This document shows, piece by piece, positions 13,807-22,051 of a stretch of 64,000 bases of DNA (position 1 is its first letter; each line of letters starts with the position of its first letter). A program made the position numbers and the translations under genes. The notes under the pieces were generated by a model. That model saw only the letters and a list, made by a program, of their open reading frames with translations, searched no databases and was not told the DNA's origin. The DNA is taken from assembly GCA_947631905.1 (NCBI GenBank), contig CANRND010000003.1, forward strand, positions 62,001-126,000. Reading direction: 5' to 3'. The stretch comes from an uncultured Clostridia bacterium (GTDB taxonomy: Bacteria; Bacillota; Clostridia; Christensenellales; Borkfalkiaceae).

Positions 13807-15714
13807 ATGAAACGCATTTCGGTTTTGATATTGGCGCTTGCCTTATCTATGTGCCTTTTTTCAAGTTGCGGACAAAAGGAAAACTTTATCAACCCCGGGG
13901 ACTATCTCGGCGGGGGCGGAACGGGAGAAATTGCAGACAGCGCGGACGATGTTACGGACGAAGTGAAAAATAATTTTTCCGACGAAGATTTTTCCGGATT
14001 GTCGGGCAATACCTCTGCGGACGGAGCGGTCACTGTTCCTGAGACGGATGACGTATATACGATTTCCGAGAGCGGGACCTATCTTTTCCGCGGCAAATAC
14101 GGCGGGATCGCGCTCGGCGCGGACGGCCTCAAATTGCACCTCATCCTGAACGGCGCGGCGATAGAGACGGCGGACGGCATTGCTTTGAACGGAGCCGATC
14201 ACAAGAAAGCCGAGGTTGTTATCACGCTGATCGGCGAAAATTCCATAGCGTCTGCCGCCGAGGGGGAGAACGCCGTTCACGTCAAGGGAGCGCTTTCTTT
14301 TAACGGAACAGGCTCCTTGTCGGTTACAAGCGAGGGCAAGAACGCCGTGAAAGTTTCCAAAGAACTTGTAATCGTCGATTGTTCTCTCACCCTCACGGCG
14401 GCAAACCACGCGATCTCCGCGCTCTCCGTTTCGGCTTCCGACTGTAAGATCAACGTCCTGTCCGCGGGCAAGGACGGGATCAACGCGGAGTGCGACGACG
14501 AAACGACTGCGTTCACGACCGATGAGGGGTATGTCTATCTGAAAAACGTAGAATATTCCTGCGTGACGGCGGGCGACGGGATCCAGGCCGATACGGTCGT
14601 CTATCTCGACGGCGGCAATTACAACATCAAAACGACGGGCAGTTTTGTCCCCAAAACGCAGATGTCCGAATACGGGATAGACGCGGACGATTTCAAGTAT
14701 ATCAAATCGGGTAATACCTATCAAAGAGTAGCAAGCGATGAAACGAGCCGTTACGGCGCAAGCTCGCTCTACGGACTTGTGCAAGGGTGCAAGGGAATTA
14801 AAGTCGGAGAAATCGAATATCCCGATCCGAGCGATGCCGAAAAGGAGATCACCGTTACCGAGGGGGACTATTCCATTCTCATCGAGGGCGGTACGTTTAC
14901 GATAGACAGTACGGACGACGCGGTCCACGCGAACAGCGGAAATCTTTCGGTGGGCGGCGGAGAGTTTACGATCTCCACTTATGACGACGCGTTGACGAGC
15001 GATGTTCTCACAAAAATTACGGGCGGCACGATCACCGTGATGAAAAGTTATGAGGGCATCGAGGGCGGCTATGTGGAGATTACGGGCGGCACGATAAACA
15101 TTGCGGCGCAGGACGACGGGATCAACGCCGCAAGCGACGACGCGCGCGTTGTCGAACATATCATCATCTCGGGCGGCGATATTTCCGTCAATGCCGAGGG
15201 CGACGGCGTGGACTCCAACGGCTCGATCAATATGACGGGCGGCACTCTTATTGTGTTCGGCCCGACTTCGGGCGCAAATTCAGCGCTCGACGCAGACAGG
15301 GGAATTTTGATCGACGGCGGCTATCTCTTTGCGGTCGGCCCTCTCGGCATGGTGGAAACGCCCGCAAACAATTCCAAACAGAACGTGCTGTCCTATGCGC
15401 AAAACCAAGCGATCGGCGCGGGGACTGTCCTGTCTTTAACCGATGAAAATGGCACGTCGATTTTCTCCGTCACCGTGGAAAAGAACTGCCAATCGGTGAT
15501 CGTCTCCTGCCCCGAACTTGCCACGGGCAAGAACTTCAAACTCTACGGCGGCGATACGCAGCTCTGTGCCTTTACGGTGTCTGCGGTCATCACTTCGATC
15601 GGTTCTCAGGGCAATATGGGAAATCCGGGCGGCGCCCCTCCCGGAGGGTTCGGCGGAGGTTTCGGCGGGCCGGGAGGTCCCGGGGGCGGTTTCGGCGGCC
15701 CCGGCGGACGGTAA
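13807..15714 (+). CDS. Lipoprotein with a carbohydrate-binding beta-helix (Cthe_2159-like)
   Basis: A 635-residue exported lipoprotein. The signal peptide ends in a lipobox (CLFSSC, Cys about 21). Most of the protein is a repetitive beta-helix with short ladder units such as GGTITVMKSYEGIEGGYVEI and ISGGDISVNAEGDGVDSNGS. This is the pattern of the Cthe_2159 carbohydrate-binding family, whose founder in Clostridium thermocellum binds cellulose and acidic sugars. The C terminus is a Gly/Pro tail (GGFGGGFGGPGGPGGGFGG) of unknown role. A strong GGGAGG ribosome site supports the start, and a terminator follows. Confidence 0.85.
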   Translation: MKRISVLILALALSMCLFSSCGQKENFINPGDYLGGGGTGEIADSADDVTDEVKNNFSDEDFSGLSGNTSADGAVTVPETDDVYTISESGTYLFRGKYGGIALGADGLKLHLILNGAAIETADGIALNGADHKKAEVVITLIGENSIASAAEGENAVHVKGALSFNGTGSLSVTSEGKNAVKVSKELVIVDCSLTLTAANHAISALSVSASDCKINVLSAGKDGINAECDDETTAFTTDEGYVYLKNVEYSCVTAGDGIQADTVVYLDGGNYNIKTTGSFVPKTQMSEYGIDADDFKYIKSGNTYQRVASDETSRYGASSLYGLVQGCKGIKVGEIEYPDPSDAEKEITVTEGDYSILIEGGTFTIDSTDDAVHANSGNLSVGGGEFTISTYDDALTSDVLTKITGGTITVMKSYEGIEGGYVEITGGTINIAAQDDGINAASDDARVVEHIIISGGDISVNAEGDGVDSNGSINMTGGTLIVFGPTSGANSALDADRGILIDGGYLFAVGPLGMVETPANNSKQNVLSYAQNQAIGAGTVLSLTDENGTSIFSVTVEKNCQSVIVSCPELATGKNFKLYGGDTQLCAFTVSAVITSIGSQGNMGNPGGAPPGGFGGGFGGPGGPGGGFGGPGGR

Positions 15715-15746
15715 GAGAAATCATCAAATGTGGTAATTACGATAAC

Positions 15747-15779
15747 AAAACAGCGGGGAAACTGTCCTCGCTGTTTTTG
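15747..15779 (+). terminator. Terminator after the beta-helix lipoprotein
   Basis: Stem AAAACAGCGGGGA / TCCTCGCTGTTTT with one mismatch and a short loop, followed by TTGTTAT. A second GC-rich hairpin (about 15815-15838) lies between it and the convergent aspartokinase stop. Confidence 0.7.
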
Positions 15780-15839
15780 TTATCCTCGGCCAAAGGCATA
15801 TTCTTTTTTCATTCCCCGCCGCCAAAGCGGCGGGCGGTT

Positions 15840-17153
15840 TTATCGGAAAAATTCGTCGTATACGGCGCGGACGGTGCGCTCGTAATTCTCGTTGTCTACG
15901 CCGACGATGATATTCAGCTCGGAAGAGCCTTGATCGATCATGCGGACGTTGACCCCCGCGCGGGCGATTGCGTCGAACAGGCGGGCGGAAGTTCCCACCG
16001 TCTTGCTCATGCCGTGGCCCACCACCGCGATAAGCGCGATGTCTTTGAGCGTCTTGCACTGGTCGGGATGGACGCTCTCGCAGATCTCCCGTTCGAGTTC
16101 CCCGAGCGTAACGCCGTGCAGTTCCGCCTCGTCGATGACGAACGAGATGGTGTCGATGCCCGAGGGCATGTGTTCGAAACTGATTTTGTGCCGTTCCAAA
16201 ACGGACAAAATGCGGCGGGCAAAGCCGATCTCGCTGTTCATGAGAGACTTTTCGATGAACACGACCGCGAAATTCTTTTTGCCTGCGATCCCCGTGACGG
16301 GACGCGCGCCCGCAATATATCCCGCCGTCGGCACAATGCGGGTCCCCTCGTCCGCGGGGCGGAAAGTGTTTTTGATGAGAATGGGGATATTCGCCTCGCG
16401 CACGGGGAAGATGCTCTCGCTGTGCAATACGTTCGCCCCCATATAGGAAAGCTCTCTCAATTCTCGGTAAGAAAGGGTTTTGATGCGGTCGGGAGAGTCC
16501 ACGATGCGGGGGTCGCAGGCGAGAAAGCCGCTCACATCCGTCCAGTTCTCATACAGATCCGCGCCCACGGCGCGCGCCACGATCGCGCCCGTCACGTCGC
16601 TCCCGCCGCGGGAAAAGGTATGATACCCGCCCGCCGCGTCCGCGCCGTAAAAACCCGCAACGACAGCCCGCTCCTTTCCTTTGAGCGCCGCCGCCGTCAG
16701 CGCAAAAGTCGCCCCGTTGTCGAGTTTTCCGTCCTCCGTAAAGCGGACCGCGTCTTTCGCGTCGATAAAAGGAACGTCCAAAACCGCCGCCATGACGCAT
16801 GCCGCAAGGTATTCCCCGCGGGAAGCGGTGAACGCCTCGTCCTTTCTGCGCAAAATCTCCGCCTCCGTTTCGCCGAGAACGGACTCCATGTCGAACGCAA
16901 CGCCGAGTTCGCGCACGATCCCCTTGAACCGTTCTTTCACCTTGCCGAACGCGTTGAGCGGTTCTCCGCTCACGGCCTCGCGGTGCGTTTCGTATAAGAG
17001 GTCGGTGATCTTGACGTCTCCGCCGAACCGCTTGCCCGGCGCGGAAACGACGAGATACCGCCGCGCGGGATCGGAGAGAAAGATCTGAGCGACCCGCCGG
17101 ATGTTGGTGCCGTCCGACATGGACGTGCCGCCGAATTTGCATACTTTAATCAT
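15840..17153 (-). CDS. lysC: Aspartate kinase
   Basis: A 437-residue kinase making aspartyl phosphate, the first step toward lysine, threonine, methionine and diaminopimelate. The N-terminal KFGGTSMSD is the family signature; substrate and ATP-site motifs follow (SAPGKRFGGDVKITDLLYE; GFYGADAAGGYHTFSRGGSD). The C terminus has two ACT domains (about residues 300-437) for feedback control. Which end product inhibits it cannot be read from sequence, and the symbol is by common usage. It overlaps the DUF1015 gene by eight bases, at the end of the cdaA operon. Confidence 0.95.
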   Translation of the reverse strand: MIKVCKFGGTSMSDGTNIRRVAQIFLSDPARRYLVVSAPGKRFGGDVKITDLLYETHREAVSGEPLNAFGKVKERFKGIVRELGVAFDMESVLGETEAEILRRKDEAFTASRGEYLAACVMAAVLDVPFIDAKDAVRFTEDGKLDNGATFALTAAALKGKERAVVAGFYGADAAGGYHTFSRGGSDVTGAIVARAVGADLYENWTDVSGFLACDPRIVDSPDRIKTLSYRELRELSYMGANVLHSESIFPVREANIPILIKNTFRPADEGTRIVPTAGYIAGARPVTGIAGKKNFAVVFIEKSLMNSEIGFARRILSVLERHKISFEHMPSGIDTISFVIDEAELHGVTLGELEREICESVHPDQCKTLKDIALIAVVGHGMSKTVGTSARLFDAIARAGVNVRMIDQGSSELNIIVGVDNENYERTVRAVYDEFFR

Positions 17154-18042
17154 AAGAAATTTCTCTGCCTTCGAGACTGCATCTCGCTTCGCGCGGCCCT
17201 CCCAAAGAGAGACCTTTCACGGGCAATTTTTTTCCCGCTTTGAGCATTGCCGAAAACTCATCCTTTTTGATGGGCGCGCCGCTTGCCGCGTCGGAAAGTT
17301 GCACCGCGGGATCGTACAGGTTGACAAGTTCCGCCAGCGCGAAGCGCGCAGGGTGATTTTTCGACTCGCTCTCCTTGATCTGCGCCTTGACCTCCTCCCA
17401 ATGGAGTTTCGCTGCCGCAAGCGTGTGGTTCCCGTCCAGAACGCCGAAGCAGGGATCGGCAAATTTCATTAGGTCGGGAATGATCTCTTCCGCGATGAAA
17501 TCGTATACAAACTCCCCTTTGAGCGAACAGAGCGGGGTATGAAATTCATAGAGCGGGGCAAGTTCCTCCTCTTCGAGGGCGCGCATGAGCCGATCGCGCT
17601 TATCCTTGTAACAGAGCAGGGTGTGCGGAAATTCGAGGACCGCGCGCTCCCGCTCTTTCATGCGGGAACGCAAAAGCGCGGGGTCTGTTTCGGTGGAGAG
17701 ACGGACCCCGCCCTCCTCCGACACCGCTTCGAGATCGACGCAGACGAGCAGCCCCCTCCTTTCGCCGCGGGACGTTATCTTTCTGACAAGCACAAAGCCG
17801 CGCTCGAGACGTTCGATGTCCCCGTTTTCAAGCGCGGCATACATATTCTCCCGCATTTTTGTAAACTGCGCCTCTTCCCCGCTGCCGCGGAGAAAGTCCG
17901 GGATCACGCAGTCCCGCGCGGAAACGCTCCCCTCGCCTGAAAGCGGCTCCCAAAGACCGGCGGGCGCGTCGCAGGCGGGCGCGACCCAGCTCTCATAATC
18001 CCGCGGGACAAACAGCCGCGGGATACGGACGCAACTTCTCAT
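17146..18042 (-). CDS. DUF1015 family protein
   Basis: A 298-residue cytoplasmic protein of unknown function. Recognition rests on the N-terminal FVPRDYESWVAPACD, the middle STETDPALLRSRMKERERAV plus LEFPHTLLCYKDKRDRLM, and FGVLDGNHTLAAAKLHWEE. The last carries the conserved DGNH-T/S-AxAK motif of one DUF1015 subgroup. That subgroup is usually longer (about 400). It overlaps the micro-ORF upstream by four bases and lysC downstream by eight, so the genes are translationally coupled. Confidence 0.8.
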   Translation of the reverse strand: MRSCVRIPRLFVPRDYESWVAPACDAPAGLWEPLSGEGSVSARDCVIPDFLRGSGEEAQFTKMRENMYAALENGDIERLERGFVLVRKITSRGERRGLLVCVDLEAVSEEGGVRLSTETDPALLRSRMKERERAVLEFPHTLLCYKDKRDRLMRALEEEELAPLYEFHTPLCSLKGEFVYDFIAEEIIPDLMKFADPCFGVLDGNHTLAAAKLHWEEVKAQIKESESKNHPARFALAELVNLYDPAVQLSDAASGAPIKKDEFSAMLKAGKKLPVKGLSLGGPREARCSLEGREISYD

Positions 18043-18146
18043 AGCGCGTTGACGATGATAACGACCACCGCGGCGAGCGCAAGCGCCGCAAGTTTTAGCG
18101 GGATGTTCTCGGTGAACGCTTTTCGCAAGATCTCCAAAAATTTCAT
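18039..18146 (-). CDS. 35-residue single-helix protein in the CdaR position
   Basis: The start overlaps the cdaA stop (ATGA, 18143-18146) and its stop overlaps the DUF1015 start (ATGA, 18039-18042), so ribosomes pass through it. It encodes a short amphipathic start (MKFLEILRKAFTENIPLK) followed by one hydrophobic helix ending at the stop. This resembles the N-terminal membrane anchor of CdaR/YbbR proteins, which normally follow cdaA and regulate it. All YbbR repeats are absent. It could be a CdaR remnant, a minimal CdaA partner, or a coupling ORF. The homology call is tentative. Confidence 0.65.
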   Translation of the reverse strand: MKFLEILRKAFTENIPLKLAALALAAVVVIIVNAL

Positions 18147-18967
18147 GCCTTTTTGCCCTCCGCGTTAAATTCTTTCCAGTAGTACTCTCTCAAAAACTTT
18201 TTCAGAAGCTCGGAATCCGCATAGCGGGTGATGTCGCCGCGCTTGACGACCGAGACGATGCCCGTCTCCTCCGAAACGATGATGGTGGAGACGTCCGCCA
18301 CTTCCGTGACCCCGATGCCCGCGCGGTGGCGGGTACCGAAATCTTTGGGGAAATCGCGCTGGGTGAGCGGCAGAAAGCACCCCGCCGCCTGGATCTTGTC
18401 GCCGTAGATGATCATCGCGCCGTCGTGAAGGGGCGCTTTATCGATAAAGATGCCCTCGATGAGCTGGTTGGAGATCACCGCCCCGAGCCGCACGCCGCTG
18501 TCCACAATGTCCCGCGGGAGATTGCCGTTGCTGAGTACGATGAGCGCGCCCGTGTTGTTTTTGGAGAGGTTCTGCACCGCCCGCACAATGGAAGCGATGT
18601 ATTCCTCGGCGCGCGCCGCAATGGCGCTCTTTGCCGTACTCTCCCCTTTGGTTTCGCCCATGCGCTTGCCCGTCCAGACCGAACGCTTGATCTCCTGGCT
18701 GAACAGCAACAGGAAAAACAGGGAAACGAGCAGGAGCAAAACGAGGAGCAGCGTGCTGTCGAGCTTTTCGGAGATAAGACAGGCAATGCCCATCAGGATA
18801 ATGAGCGCGACGTACACGCCGATGAGCTGTTTGGCGTTGTTGGCTTTCAGCGTGCGCAACACATAATAGATGAGCAGGAACAAAAAGATCCCCTCCGAGA
18901 GATAGACGAGCCAATTCTCTCCGAACTGTAAAAACACGTTCTTGATATTTTCCCAAACGTTCGCCAT
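18143..18967 (-). CDS. cdaA: Diadenylate cyclase CdaA
   Basis: A 274-residue membrane enzyme making c-di-AMP from two ATP. Three membrane helices occupy about residues 20-95, followed by a DAC domain. The catalytic motifs are LHDGAMII (DGA at 182-184) and GTRHRAGIG (RHR at 213-215). c-di-AMP controls potassium and osmolyte balance and cell-wall homeostasis in Bacillota. The usual partners cdaR and glmM are not downstream; a 35-residue ORF replaces cdaR. A TATAAT box lies about 40 bases upstream of the ATG. Confidence 0.97.
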   Translation of the reverse strand: MANVWENIKNVFLQFGENWLVYLSEGIFLFLLIYYVLRTLKANNAKQLIGVYVALIILMGIACLISEKLDSTLLLVLLLLVSLFFLLLFSQEIKRSVWTGKRMGETKGESTAKSAIAARAEEYIASIVRAVQNLSKNNTGALIVLSNGNLPRDIVDSGVRLGAVISNQLIEGIFIDKAPLHDGAMIIYGDKIQAAGCFLPLTQRDFPKDFGTRHRAGIGVTEVADVSTIIVSEETGIVSVVKRGDITRYADSELLKKFLREYYWKEFNAEGKKA

Positions 18968-19056
18968 AGCGCCACCCTGTTTGATTTTTGTGTTTTCTTT
19001 CTACTATTATAACGTTGAACGGAAAAAAAGAAAAGTATTTTTCTCTTCTTTTGCCA

Positions 19057-20040
19057 CTATTTTTCCGCGGGGAAGAAGATTTTTGCGATCGCCGCTTCGA
19101 GCGCGCCCGACTTTCCGTACAGCCCCCCGCGCGCCTGCGCCGACAGCGAATAGAGGGAACGGTACAGCTCCTCCGTCCGCTTTTCCCCGAGCCGCCCGGC
19201 AGTCTCCCTGTTTACCCGCACCGAATACGGGTGCATGCCGAGCGCTTTCCCTGCCTCTTCGTCCGAGCCGCGCACCCGCGAGACTTCGAGAAGAGTCTTA
19301 AAATGGGAGGCGAGCGAGACGAGCAGCGCGCTCTCGTCGTATCCCTTGCTTTCAAGATCGTATAAGATCTCCGAAAAGCGCGTGAAATTTCCCTTGGAAG
19401 CCGCCTGCGTCAGCTCGAAGATCTTATATTCCGCGTCCTTTGCGACGTATTCCTCCACAGTTGCGGAAGTCACTTTTCCCCCCTCCCCGAGAAGCAGGCG
19501 CAGTTTTTCCGTCTCACCTTTCATGCGGGCGGCGTCCTGCGCGCAGTATTGCACCATCAGCTCGGCGGACGCGGCGTCGGGAAGAAGCCCGCTTCTTCTC
19601 ATGAGATTGAACGCCCAGCGCGAGAGGGTATCCCTGTCCGCGCGGGAGCAGTCCACATACTCGATCCCCTTTTTCTTTTTGAGATCGGTCCCTTTCTTGC
19701 CGCTGTTGACGATGAGAAGCACGGTAGAGGGGCAAGGGGATTCTGCATAGCTTTTGAAAAGCTCCCACTCGCGTTCGGCGGGATAAAATTCATACGCGCG
19801 CACCAGCCGCTTTTCGTCCATAAACGGCAGGGCGTACAGCCCGTCGCGGAAAGAGACCAGCTTTTCGCCTTTGAGCGCCTCTCCCTCGAAGCGCACGTCG
19901 TTGAGAAGAGGCTGCGCGATGTTGCAGGCGGTGCGGATCGCAGACACCGCGTGGTCGCGGAAATACGCCTCCTCCCCCTCGATGAGGTAAATGGGCGATA
20001 TTTTCTCCTGTAAACTTTTAGCAAGCTGTACAAATTTCAT
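19057..20040 (-). CDS. holA: DNA polymerase III delta subunit
   Basis: A 327-residue clamp-loader subunit that opens the sliding clamp. Family segments are ISPIYLIEGEEAYFRDHAV at the N terminus, the central ERE-WELFKSY and LLIVNSGKKGTDLKKKKG regions, and the C-terminal helical collar. I chose ATG 20040, which overlaps the comEC stop by four bases and matches the start of homologues. The comEC-holA order is widely conserved in Bacillota. Confidence 0.93.
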   Translation of the reverse strand: MKFVQLAKSLQEKISPIYLIEGEEAYFRDHAVSAIRTACNIAQPLLNDVRFEGEALKGEKLVSFRDGLYALPFMDEKRLVRAYEFYPAEREWELFKSYAESPCPSTVLLIVNSGKKGTDLKKKKGIEYVDCSRADRDTLSRWAFNLMRRSGLLPDAASAELMVQYCAQDAARMKGETEKLRLLLGEGGKVTSATVEEYVAKDAEYKIFELTQAASKGNFTRFSEILYDLESKGYDESALLVSLASHFKTLLEVSRVRGSDEEAGKALGMHPYSVRVNRETAGRLGEKRTEELYRSLYSLSAQARGGLYGKSGALEAAIAKIFFPAEK

Positions 20041-22022
20041 AGCGTTTTGATTATAGCATCTTTCAGCAGATAATTCAAGCGTTTCGCCCTGCCCTCCGCC
20101 TCGCCGACGAACAGATCGGCGCCGAGCGCCTCCGTTCCCTCGAAATCGAACTCCACCGCGCAACCCTCGGCAAGCATCATGAGTTTGGAACGGCTCTCGA
20201 AGCGGAATATAAGGCCGCCGACGGTGAACGTTCTTCCCGAAAGCGGCTCTTTTTTCAGCCCCGTTTCGCATTCGTCGCAGACGCGCACCTCATCGGCGGG
20301 CAAAAAGCACGCCGTGTTCACCCCCGAAAGTTCATCCTCGGCAAGCACCACGACCGCCGAAAGACGGCCGCCGTACGTGCGGTCCAAAAAGTCCTCGCAG
20401 TCGGAAACGGAAATTTCCCCGTCGATCAAAAGCACGCTCTCCTGCCTCGTGCGCACGAGCGCCGCGCTGTTGCCGTTGCGGGAGAGGACTTCGATGCGGC
20501 AACCCGTAAAGACGACGTTTTGCAATACCGTTACAAGAAGAAACAGCGCCGCAAGCGCCACCGCCGCCGCGCCTTTGCCGCGGCCCGATAGCCGCACCCT
20601 GCCCGACAGCGCGACGCAACCCGTTAAAAAGACAACGCTCCCCGCCCCGAGCGCAAACCCCGCGATCACAAGGGAGACGTCTAAGACGGAAAACACATAG
20701 AGAAACGCCGAAAACATTCCCTCGGGAAAGAGCAAAAAGAAGCCTGCGGCGGGCGGAACAACGAGCGCAAGCAAGGCGCAGAGCAACGTTCCCAAAAACA
20801 GCACGGGAACGGCGGGAGCTATGAAAAGATTGACGACCGCCGCGAGCGCGGAGACGTAGCCGAACGTTTCGAGCATGACGGGGAACAGAAAAATTTGCAC
20901 CGAGAGAGACGCCGAGAGATATTCCGCCAGAAACCGCGGAAATTTGACGCGGCGGAATACTCTGCGGAGCGGGGCGGCAAAGAGCGCCAGCCCGAGGCAG
21001 GCGCCGTAGGAGAGCCGCATGCCCGCCGAAAACCACTGCTGGGGCAGAAAAAGGAGAGTAAGAAGCGCGGCGAGGGAGACCGATTCGAGGAAATCGTACT
21101 TCTTCCCGAACGCGCGCGTTATGCCGAGCGTTCCGCACATGATGACGGCGCGAACCGACGAGACGGTAAAATTACACAGCCCGCAATAAAGCAGCGAGAG
21201 GAGCAACGCGGGAAGAAAGCGGTATTTTTTCAAAAACGGGAAACAGGCGTATGCCGCCGCGTACAGGATCCCGATATGCAGGCCCGAAACCGCGAAGATG
21301 TGCGCGATCCCGCCCCGCCGCACCGCCTCGGAAAGGTCCTCGTCCATTCCGCCCGCGTTGCCCGTGAGCAGAGCGTAGGCAAGGTCCGCTTCGTCCCGCT
21401 CCATATTCCCGTGGAGGGTATCGTACAACGCCGCGTTCATGCGCAGAAAGAGATTGTTCGACCTGCCCGTCCGCTCCGCCGAAGTGAGCGAGGCGGTGTA
21501 GCGCACTCCCTTGGAAAAATCGCTCTGCACATAGGGATCGGTAAGATCGTCCGCGTCCACAGGCCGCACCTTTGCCTGCGCGGAGAGAATATCGCCGAGG
21601 CGGACGTCGCCGCCGTAGACCGCGCGGCATTTGCCCCTCTGCTCCTCCCCGTCGAACGTAAGATCGTCCAGCACGAGGACGGAATATCCCTTTCCAGCCG
21701 AGACGGAGGTCACCGTTCCCGTAAGGCGGTATTCCCCCTCCCCTACCGCAGGCAAAAACCTTTCGGTATACAGGTGCAGAGCGAGCGCGCCTGCCCCCGC
21801 AAAGAGACACAGAGAGAGAAGAACCGCAAGCGTGCGTACCTTTTTCAGCGGGAATACGGCGAAGAGTAAAAACAGCGCGGCAAAGAGAAAATCGGAGGGA
21901 ACAAGCCCTCCGAAACGGATCTTAGCATAGAGAAAGATCCCCATCACCAGCCCGAGCGCACAAAAAAGGATGGGACGAAAATTGATACGGTTCGCATTTC
22001 CGCTCTTTTGTTCCTCTTCCAT
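20037..22022 (-). CDS. comEC: ComEC/Rec2-family DNA-uptake channel with a degenerate C terminus
   Basis: A 661-residue membrane protein. The N-terminal DUF4131/OB part spans about residues 20-200 (EGEYRLTGTVTSVSAGKGYS). The competence domain with about eight helices follows, with the signature HIFAVSGLHIGILYAAA. In full ComEC proteins a metallo-beta-lactamase-like domain follows with HxHxDH. Here the C-terminal about 150 residues keep the start (IEVLSRNGNSAALVRT) but have no metal-binding HxHxDH motif. DNA transport may remain, while any nuclease activity of that domain is unlikely. holA overlaps its stop by four bases. Confidence 0.9.
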   Translation of the reverse strand: MEEEQKSGNANRINFRPILFCALGLVMGIFLYAKIRFGGLVPSDFLFAALFLLFAVFPLKKVRTLAVLLSLCLFAGAGALALHLYTERFLPAVGEGEYRLTGTVTSVSAGKGYSVLVLDDLTFDGEEQRGKCRAVYGGDVRLGDILSAQAKVRPVDADDLTDPYVQSDFSKGVRYTASLTSAERTGRSNNLFLRMNAALYDTLHGNMERDEADLAYALLTGNAGGMDEDLSEAVRRGGIAHIFAVSGLHIGILYAAAYACFPFLKKYRFLPALLLSLLYCGLCNFTVSSVRAVIMCGTLGITRAFGKKYDFLESVSLAALLTLLFLPQQWFSAGMRLSYGACLGLALFAAPLRRVFRRVKFPRFLAEYLSASLSVQIFLFPVMLETFGYVSALAAVVNLFIAPAVPVLFLGTLLCALLALVVPPAAGFFLLFPEGMFSAFLYVFSVLDVSLVIAGFALGAGSVVFLTGCVALSGRVRLSGRGKGAAAVALAALFLLVTVLQNVVFTGCRIEVLSRNGNSAALVRTRQESVLLIDGEISVSDCEDFLDRTYGGRLSAVVVLAEDELSGVNTACFLPADEVRVCDECETGLKKEPLSGRTFTVGGLIFRFESRSKLMMLAEGCAVEFDFEGTEALGADLFVGEAEGRAKRLNYLLKDAIIKTL

Positions 22023-22051
22023 GGCTCTTTTCCTAAGTAAAATAAATTGCG

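Noticed and set aside
15815-15840. Terminator for aspartokinase on the minus strand
   Set aside because: The CCGCCGC/GCGGCGG hairpin is clear but the minus strand continues with A-rich rather than T-rich sequence; at best it acts for the plus strand.
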